A stretch of DNA of 17,577 nucleotides from Anaerolineaceae bacterium UBA5224 (GTDB lineage Bacteria; Chloroflexota; Anaerolineae; Anaerolineales; Anaerolineaceae). Both the position numbers and the translations under genes were made by a program. The stretch is from the NCBI GenBank assembly GCA_002409365.1, contig DHUW01000001.1, positions 1,676-19,252 on the forward strand, in the 5' to 3' direction. This document shows positions 13,586 to 17,577 of the stretch, one piece after another; the stretch's first letter is position 1; each line of letters begins with the position of its first letter. Below the pieces are notes generated by a model. The model ran no database searches, was not told the DNA's origin, and saw nothing but the letters and a program-made list of their open reading frames with translations.

Positions 13586-14338
13586 ATGGCACATTACAAA
13601 CTTATCCTCGCTTACGAAGGCACGCAATACAGCGGCTTTCAACGGCAGCTGGAAAAACCGAGCGTTCAGAGCGTCTTTGAAGATGCCTTACGGCAGCTTG
13701 GCTGGCAGGGCAGAAGTATCCTGACAGCCGGGCGCACCGATACCGGTGTACATGCCAGTGGGCAGGTGGTCAGTTTCGAACTTGATTGGAAACATGGCGA
13801 CTACAAACTGCTCAAGGCTTTGAATGCACATTTGCCGGCTGATATCCAGGTTCAGAGACTGGAGCAGACAGGAGCTCAATTCCACCCCCGTTATGACGCC
13901 CTTGCCCGCAAATACCGCTACCGCTTGTATTGGCAACCTGCCCGAGACCCTTTGCGAAACGATTTTGCCTGGCGGTTGGACCGCGCTCCGGACATCAAAC
14001 TGATGAATGAAGCCGCCCAATACCTGTTAGGCGAACACGATTTTATCGGATTCGGACGACCTTTATCCGAATATGGTACGAGCATTCGAAGGATCGAACA
14101 GGCAGAATGGGAACTCACTGGAGCGGACTCGATGGCTTTTACCATCACCGGAAATGCCTTTTTGTACCATATGGTCAGAAGGATCGTCTATGTGCTGGTG
14201 AAGATTGGCTTGAGAGAAGCGCCAGTGGAGATCGTGCCCATGGGGCTGCAGACGGGTAATACCGGCATTGTTGCCCTGGCACCTGCCCGCGGACTTACGC
14301 TTGTTGAAGTCAAGTATGCTGAGGATGTAGAAAAATAA
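13586..14338 (+). CDS. truA: tRNA pseudouridine(38-40) synthase TruA
   Basis: TruA makes pseudouridine at positions 38-40 of the tRNA anticodon arm. The 250 residues contain the catalytic motif 'AGRTDTGVHASGQVV' with the nucleophile D52, the opening 'YKLILAYEGTQYSGFQRQ', 'ARKYRYRLYW' and the C-terminal 'FLYHMVRRIVYVLVKIGLRE'. All are TruA family features and the length is normal (240-270). truA between rplQ and rplM-rpsI is a known arrangement in Firmicutes and related clades, where ECF transporter genes often lie before it. Those are absent here. The start codon directly follows a hairpin. Confidence 0.96.
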   Translation: MAHYKLILAYEGTQYSGFQRQLEKPSVQSVFEDALRQLGWQGRSILTAGRTDTGVHASGQVVSFELDWKHGDYKLLKALNAHLPADIQVQRLEQTGAQFHPRYDALARKYRYRLYWQPARDPLRNDFAWRLDRAPDIKLMNEAAQYLLGEHDFIGFGRPLSEYGTSIRRIEQAEWELTGADSMAFTITGNAFLYHMVRRIVYVLVKIGLREAPVEIVPMGLQTGNTGIVALAPARGLTLVEVKYAEDVEK

Positions 14339-14345
14339 TAGTTTG

Positions 14346-14364
14346 CCCAGGCGAAAGCCGTGGG
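14346..14364 (+). other. GAAA-tetraloop hairpin upstream of rplM
   Basis: CCCAGGC (14346-14352), loop GAAA, then GCC and TGGG (to 14364) form a seven-pair stem with a single bulged G at 14360. The loop is a GNRA tetraloop. It lies 27 bases before the rplM start. L13 autoregulates its own operon in some bacteria and leader hairpins are known, but similarity to a known L13 leader was not established. Confidence 0.5.
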
Positions 14365-14391
14365 TGTGTACTTAAAACGGAGAATGTTAAA

Positions 14392-14823
14392 GTGGAAAAA
14401 ACATACGTTCCTAAAGGACAAATTACCGGCGAGTGGTACCTGGTGGATGCCACCGGTAAAACCCTCGGCCGCCTTGCGACCAAGATTGCTGAAATTTTGG
14501 TTGGCAAACATCGCCCTGACTTCACCCCTGGTGTCGTCTTGGGTGACCATGTGGTTGTGATCAATGCAGAAAAAATTTCTGCGAACGCGACCCGCGTCAA
14601 CGAGAAAAAATATTATCGTCACTCCGGATATCCCGGTGGTCTGCATGAGGTGAATTACGCTGCGCAGTTGAAGAACAACCCGGACCGCATCATTCGTTTT
14701 GCAGTCCAGGGAATGCTGCCCAAAAACCGTCTGACCCAGCGCTACCTGGACAACCTGAAAGTCTATGCCGGTTCGGACCATCCGCACCAGGCACAAGACC
14801 CGAAACCATTGGATCTGGAGTAA
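14392..14823 (+). CDS. rplM: 50S ribosomal protein L13
   Basis: L13 is an early-assembly 50S protein. The 143 residues match the family length and read 'MEKTYVPKGQITGEWYLVDA', 'TGKTLGRLATKIAEILVGKH', 'GDHVVVINAEKI' and 'HSGYPGGL', then 'RFAVQGMLPKNRLTQRYLDN' and 'LKVYAGSDHPHQAQDPKPL'. The start is a GTG at 14392, with CGGAG at 14378-14382 nine bases upstream. No in-frame ATG fits the family N-terminus. It forms the usual pair with rpsI, 12 bases downstream. Confidence 0.97.
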   Translation: MEKTYVPKGQITGEWYLVDATGKTLGRLATKIAEILVGKHRPDFTPGVVLGDHVVVINAEKISANATRVNEKKYYRHSGYPGGLHEVNYAAQLKNNPDRIIRFAVQGMLPKNRLTQRYLDNLKVYAGSDHPHQAQDPKPLDLE

Positions 14824-14835
14824 TAAAGAGGTATC

Positions 14836-15228
14836 ATGGCACAATATACTGAAGCAACTGGTCGTCGAAAAGAAAGCACTGCCCGCGTTCGTGTTTACGA
14901 AGGCACTGGCGTTTTTACCGTCAACGACAAAGAACTGAACGAATACTTCACCCGCATCGGCGATGCCCCAGCTATTTTGGGTGCATTGGAAGCAACCGGT
15001 CGCCCTGTCAATTCCTTTGATGTAACCGTCAAGGTTGAAGGCGGTGGTGTTAGCGGTCAGCGCGATGCTGTCAAACTCGGTTTGGCACGCGCCCTGGTCT
15101 CCATGGACGAAAGTCTGCGAGTTGCCATGCGCGAACATGGTCTGCTCACTCGCGATGCCCGTGTGAAGGAACGCAAGAAACCAGGTCTCAAGCGCGCTCG
15201 CAAAGCCCCGACTTACACCAAGCGTTAG
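14836..15228 (+). CDS. rpsI: 30S ribosomal protein S9
   Basis: S9 lies in the 30S head and its C-terminal 'KR' tail reaches the P-site tRNA. The 130 residues show 'EATGRRKESTARVRVYEGTG', 'VNDKELNEYF', 'VEGGGVSGQRDAVKLGLARA' and the ending 'GLKRARKAPTYTKR', which has the conserved terminal KR. AAAGAGGT lies just upstream of the ATG. It follows rplM by 12 bases and is the last ribosomal protein gene in the window. A long non-coding gap follows. Confidence 0.98.
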   Translation: MAQYTEATGRRKESTARVRVYEGTGVFTVNDKELNEYFTRIGDAPAILGALEATGRPVNSFDVTVKVEGGGVSGQRDAVKLGLARALVSMDESLRVAMREHGLLTRDARVKERKKPGLKRARKAPTYTKR

Positions 15229-15339
15229 TTTTGGTCGGTTCAGGTTGTTGAGGAGACTCATTTCGGTCTTTATTCAACTTTGAATCCTGGTGAAATGACT
15301 ACGTGGAAAAAACCACGGGTCAAAATGAATTACAATCAA

Positions 15340-15362
15340 AAGGCTGTCCTATGGGCAGCCTT
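15340..15362 (+). terminator. Probable intrinsic terminator after rpsI
   Basis: AAGGCTGTCC (15340-15349) pairs with GGGCAGCCTT (15353-15362) over ten positions, including one G-U pair, around a three-base loop. It is followed by a moderately T-rich stretch, ATGTTGTATATA, and preceded by an A-rich stretch. The stem is strong but the T-run is interrupted, so efficiency is uncertain. Confidence 0.55.
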
Positions 15363-15408
15363 ATGTTGTATATAGGTAGGGAACAGTCAGCTACCATACT
15401 GGAAAATG

Positions 15409-15445
15409 GTGTGAAATTACCAATGACCATTCCCTGCAGAGAAGC
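15409..15445 (+). repeat. Degenerate direct repeat, copy 1
   Basis: The first 30 bases align without gaps to 15520-15549 at 23 of 30 positions, with mismatches mostly transitions. The last 12 of these, CCATTCCCTGCA, are identical. Both copies continue with a purine-rich run ending AGAAGC, differing by one base in length. CCATTCC here can pair with GGAAAATGG at 15401-15409 across a two-base bulge. Confidence 0.6.
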
Positions 15446-15519
15446 TTACTTACCACCTCCGCTTTGGGGGAGTAAGGGGCGGGTTTTGCGGAAAGACCGG
15501 TTTCAGGTCCAGACAAATT

Positions 15520-15557
15520 GTGCGGAATGCCCGGTGGCCATTCCCTGCAAAAGAAGC
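15520..15557 (+). repeat. Degenerate direct repeat, copy 2, just upstream of mazG
   Basis: This copy lies 111 bases after copy 1 and ends 13 bases before the mazG ATG. Within it, GGAATG (15524-15529) pairs perfectly with CATTCC (15539-15544), forming a compact hairpin. Copy 1 has the same hairpin-then-CTGCA layout. Weaker similarity extends upstream (15379-15408 against 15489-15519), so the duplicated unit may be about 68 bases. Confidence 0.6.
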
Positions 15558-15570
15558 ACAAGAGGTTTTT

Positions 15571-17040
15571 ATGGAATTTAAGGGTATCGTTATCATAGGT
15601 TTGGGCTCCACAGGCGCAAAAAATCTGACCAGGGAGGCCTGGGAATGGCTGACTCAGCTGAAGGAAATTTGGGTGCGTACACGCTATCATCCTGTAGTCC
15701 CCGATCTGCCCGATTACTTGATCGTGCATAGCTTTGATAGTGAAGAAGAATTAGAAACCAGCGATTACGCCGCTGAGATCGCCAAAAATATTATTTCTTT
15801 GTCGCAAAAGCTGGGTAGCGTTACCTACGGTGTGCCTGGCAGTCCCTTTATTGCCGAGGAAACAGTGCGGGAGATCTTGAAACAGGTGGAAGGAAGTGAC
15901 ATTCCAGTTCGCATCATTGACGGCATGAGCTTTTTGGAACCAGTTTGCACAGCATTGGGAATAGACCCGCACCCGAAACTGGTGTTGACCGATTCACTCT
16001 ATCTTGCCTCGATGGAAATACCCTTTTTTCCACCTTCGAGCCCAGCTTTGATCTCCAACCTGAGGCCGGGGATGGAAATCAACGACCTTAAACTGACCTT
16101 GATGAATAATTATCCAGATGAATACCCGGTCAAACTGGTCCATAACGCTGGTTTGTCTGATGAACTGGTTGAAGAAATTCCTCTCTATCAGATTGACCAG
16201 AGCGTGCACACCGGTCTGATGAGCACACTTTACCTGCCGGCACGCGAAAATGGCCGAGCCTTTGAAGATTTTCAGCAGATCATCGCCCGCTTACGTGCAC
16301 CGGATGGTTGCCCCTGGGATCGTAAACAAACCCACCTGAGCCTGCGCCCCTATCTGCTGGAAGAAAGCTACGAGGTGCTTGAAGCCCTGGATGAAGAAAA
16401 CCCCGAGCACCTGCTGGAAGAATTGGGCGATTTGCTTTTGCAGATCGTGCTCCATGTCCAAATTTCGACCGAAGAGCAGGATTTCAACATGACAGACTTG
16501 GTGGCGGGGATCAGTGAGAAAATTATCCGCCGGCATCCGCATGTTTTCACCGAATTAGAGGTTGATTCGGTGGAAGGAGTACTGAGCAACTGGGAGCAGA
16601 TCAAGGCAGAAGAACGTAAAAACAAGGGTGAAGAACGCAAAAGCATGCTGGACGGCATACCGATCACACTGCCGGCACTAACACAGGCTGAACAGATCCA
16701 GCAGCGCGCCAGGCGGGTAGGCTTCGACTGGAAGACCATTGACCCAGTTATCGCCAAAATACATGAGGAACTCCAGGAACTTAAAGAAGCAGAAACTCCC
16801 GAGGAAAAACAATCCGAAGCCGGTGATGTTTTGTTCGCGGTGGTCAACCTGCTGCGCTGGCTGGAGATCGATCCGGAAATGGCTTTGAGAGAGACAAACT
16901 CCCGCTTCCGCCGACGCTTCGGCTACATCGAAGCCGCAGCTGCCAAGCAGGGCAGGCAGGTGGATGATCTTAGCTTCGAGGAAATGGATGCTCTTTGGGA
17001 TGAAGCAAAACACACTATGAAATTTGGGCAAGAAAAATAG
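15571..17040 (+). CDS. mazG: Tetrapyrrole methylase-like / MazG nucleotide pyrophosphohydrolase fusion (YabN type)
   Basis: MazG hydrolyses NTPs to NMP and pyrophosphate, a house-cleaning role. The protein has 489 residues in three parts. Residues 1 to about 220 resemble the tetrapyrrole methylase fold, with G10-L-G12 ('GIVIIGLGS'), V88-P-G-S-P92 and D117-G-M-S-F121. This domain is fused to MazG in B. subtilis YabN, where its methylase activity is unproven. Residues about 230-345 are a first MazG domain with E264-E265-x2-E268 and E284-x2-D287. Residues about 375-475 are a second with E399-E400-x2-E403 and E416-x2-D419. Both metal-binding sets are intact. AGAGG at 15561-15565 sets ATG 15571. 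The frame is open upstream to a GTG at 15520, but that stretch has no similarity. Confidence 0.93.
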   Translation: MEFKGIVIIGLGSTGAKNLTREAWEWLTQLKEIWVRTRYHPVVPDLPDYLIVHSFDSEEELETSDYAAEIAKNIISLSQKLGSVTYGVPGSPFIAEETVREILKQVEGSDIPVRIIDGMSFLEPVCTALGIDPHPKLVLTDSLYLASMEIPFFPPSSPALISNLRPGMEINDLKLTLMNNYPDEYPVKLVHNAGLSDELVEEIPLYQIDQSVHTGLMSTLYLPARENGRAFEDFQQIIARLRAPDGCPWDRKQTHLSLRPYLLEESYEVLEALDEENPEHLLEELGDLLLQIVLHVQISTEEQDFNMTDLVAGISEKIIRRHPHVFTELEVDSVEGVLSNWEQIKAEERKNKGEERKSMLDGIPITLPALTQAEQIQQRARRVGFDWKTIDPVIAKIHEELQELKEAETPEEKQSEAGDVLFAVVNLLRWLEIDPEMALRETNSRFRRRFGYIEAAAAKQGRQVDDLSFEEMDALWDEAKHTMKFGQEK

Positions 17041-17112
17041 TATCGGGTAAGATGACAGGGAGAGAAGAATTGACTCGCGGTTAAAAATAGATGAGTCGAA
17101 AGGAAGGCTCCC

Positions 17113-17577
17113 ATGTTTGAATTTGAAGCACAGATCTACCTCGTTGATCAAATCAACGCCATTGTGGATGTCCCTGCGCATATAACTGAGAGAATGAAAC
17201 CATACAAGGGAACAATTTATGTGGAAGGATTTGTGAATGAGACACCATTCACAAAGCATCTTGTTCCCACAAAGGGCGGACCTTATAAACTCTATATCAA
17301 TCTGGTTACCCAAAGTGCTGCAAAAGTCGGACCGGGCGATATTGTCAGTATCAAATTAGCACAAGTCGAACCTCCAGCGAAAACAACCTTTAACATGCCG
17401 GCAAAGTTGGCTGAGAGGATGGACAAAGAAGGTTTAATGGAGCAATTTGCCAAAATCTCACCCGGGCGGCAGCAAGCCATTTTTAGTTACCTGTCAGGAT
17501 TGAAGAACCCCGAAATCCTTGAGAAACATATTGGCCACATAATTTCCGAATTACTCTCAGGCAACACTCGCTTTATC
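17113..17577 (+). CDS. DUF1905 / YdeI-OmdA-like protein, 3' end outside window
   Basis: The frame runs 155 codons from the ATG at 17113 to the window edge with no stop. Residues about 1-90 resemble DUF1905, a small beta-barrel domain: 'FEFEAQIYLVDQ', 'YKGTIYVEGFVNETPF', 'GGPYKLYIN' and 'VGPGDIVSIKLAQVEPP'. Residues from about 95 resemble the YdeI/OmpD-associated (bacteriocin-protection) domain: 'MPAKLAERMDKEGLMEQFAK', then 'ISPGRQQAIFSYLSGLKN' and '..GNTRFI'. That pair of domains is common in bacteria, but its biochemical role is not established. AGGAAGG at 17101-17107 supports the start. The 72-base gap after mazG has no clear promoter. The family call rests on pattern memory only. Confidence 0.7.
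   Translation, partial: MFEFEAQIYLVDQINAIVDVPAHITERMKPYKGTIYVEGFVNETPFTKHLVPTKGGPYKLYINLVTQSAAKVGPGDIVSIKLAQVEPPAKTTFNMPAKLAERMDKEGLMEQFAKISPGRQQAIFSYLSGLKNPEILEKHIGHIISELLSGNTRFI

Larger units (their letters stand above)
15229..15570 (+). other. 342-base gap between rpsI and mazG, rich in RNA hairpins
   Basis: No convincing gene, tRNA or promoter is seen. The gap holds a hairpin at 15258-15298 (TCATTTC with GAAATGA, enclosing ATTCAA/TTGAAT), a small CGTGG-A6-CCACG hairpin at 15302-15317 and a strong 10-bp stem at 15340-15362. Further on are a stem at 15445-15476 (CTTACT/AGTAAG enclosing CCTCC/GGGGG) and two copies of a degenerate repeat. The mazG ribosome binding site AGAGG is at 15561-15565. 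It is probably the 3' end of the rpsI transcript plus a structured leader or control region of mazG. Confidence 0.6.

Noticed and set aside
14188..15261. 357-codon minus-strand frame opposite truA, rplM and rpsI
   Set aside because: The + strand genes are clear, conserved proteins. The minus-strand translation is low in family-like motifs and is a shadow of codon bias.
15303..15581. 92-codon + strand frame in the rpsI-mazG gap, starting GTG, with two similar 'IPC' stretches
   Set aside because: There is no ribosome binding site, the terminator-like stem lies inside it and it overlaps the mazG start. The 'PMTIPC' and 'PVAIPC' similarity is just the nucleotide repeat read in the same frame. 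It could be revisited if relatives conserve it.
17062..17112. TTGACT at 17070-17075 as a -35 box for the DUF1905-like gene
   Set aside because: No -10-like hexamer lies 16-18 bases downstream, and GACTC...GAGTC only forms a weak five-pair stem, so no promoter is called.
1..17577. CRISPR arrays, insertion sequences, tRNA or rRNA genes, phage genes
   Set aside because: No regularly spaced repeats with spacers, terminal inverted repeats, transposase motifs, tRNA-like arms or rRNA signature sequences were seen. Every + strand gene has a housekeeping or common family assignment.

Overview
This window is a long block of translation genes, all on the + strand, in the classic bacterial S10–spc–alpha order, followed by a few housekeeping genes. 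Protein sequences and gene order suggest a Chloroflexota bacterium, probably of the class Anaerolineae. The clues are moderate GC content, Zn-binding forms of S14, S4 and L36, rplM-rpsI directly after rplQ-truA, and a tetrapyrrole-methylase/MazG fusion. The lineage call is an inference from gene content and needs a database search to confirm.

Layout. Bases 1-4219 hold the 3' part of the S10 operon and the start of spc: rplW (5'-truncated by the window), rplB, rpsS, rplV, rpsC, rplP, rpmC, rpsQ, rplN, rplX. Bases 4237-10332 continue spc: rplE, zinc-type rpsN, rpsH, rplF, rplR, rpsE, rpmD, rplO, secY, adk, map. infA, which often lies between map and rpmJ, is absent. In its place, a 116-base gap carries a near-consensus sigma70 promoter that should start the alpha cluster: rpmJ, rpsM, rpsK, rpsD, rpoA, rplQ (10449-13541). 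truA and then rplM-rpsI follow (13586-15228). A 342-base non-coding gap with a terminator-like hairpin and a degenerate direct repeat separates this block from a mazG-type fusion gene (15571-17040). The window ends inside a DUF1905/YdeI-like gene (17113 to the edge).

How it fits together. The genes supply 50S and 30S proteins, the RNA polymerase alpha subunit, the protein-export channel SecY, the start-methionine peptidase Map, adenylate kinase and a tRNA pseudouridine synthase. Most are packed with 1-8 base overlaps (TAATG or ATGA junctions), which suggests co-transcription and translational coupling. Where gaps widen (before rpsK, rpoA, truA and rplM, and before mazG), the gaps contain RNA hairpins that could be regulatory.

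I found no mobile element, CRISPR array, rRNA or tRNA gene, and no clearly novel multi-gene system. The most interesting points are the promoter in place of infA, the long imperfect stem between rpsM and rpsK, the repeated element upstream of mazG, and unusual charged C-terminal tails on S17 (acidic) and L24 (basic).
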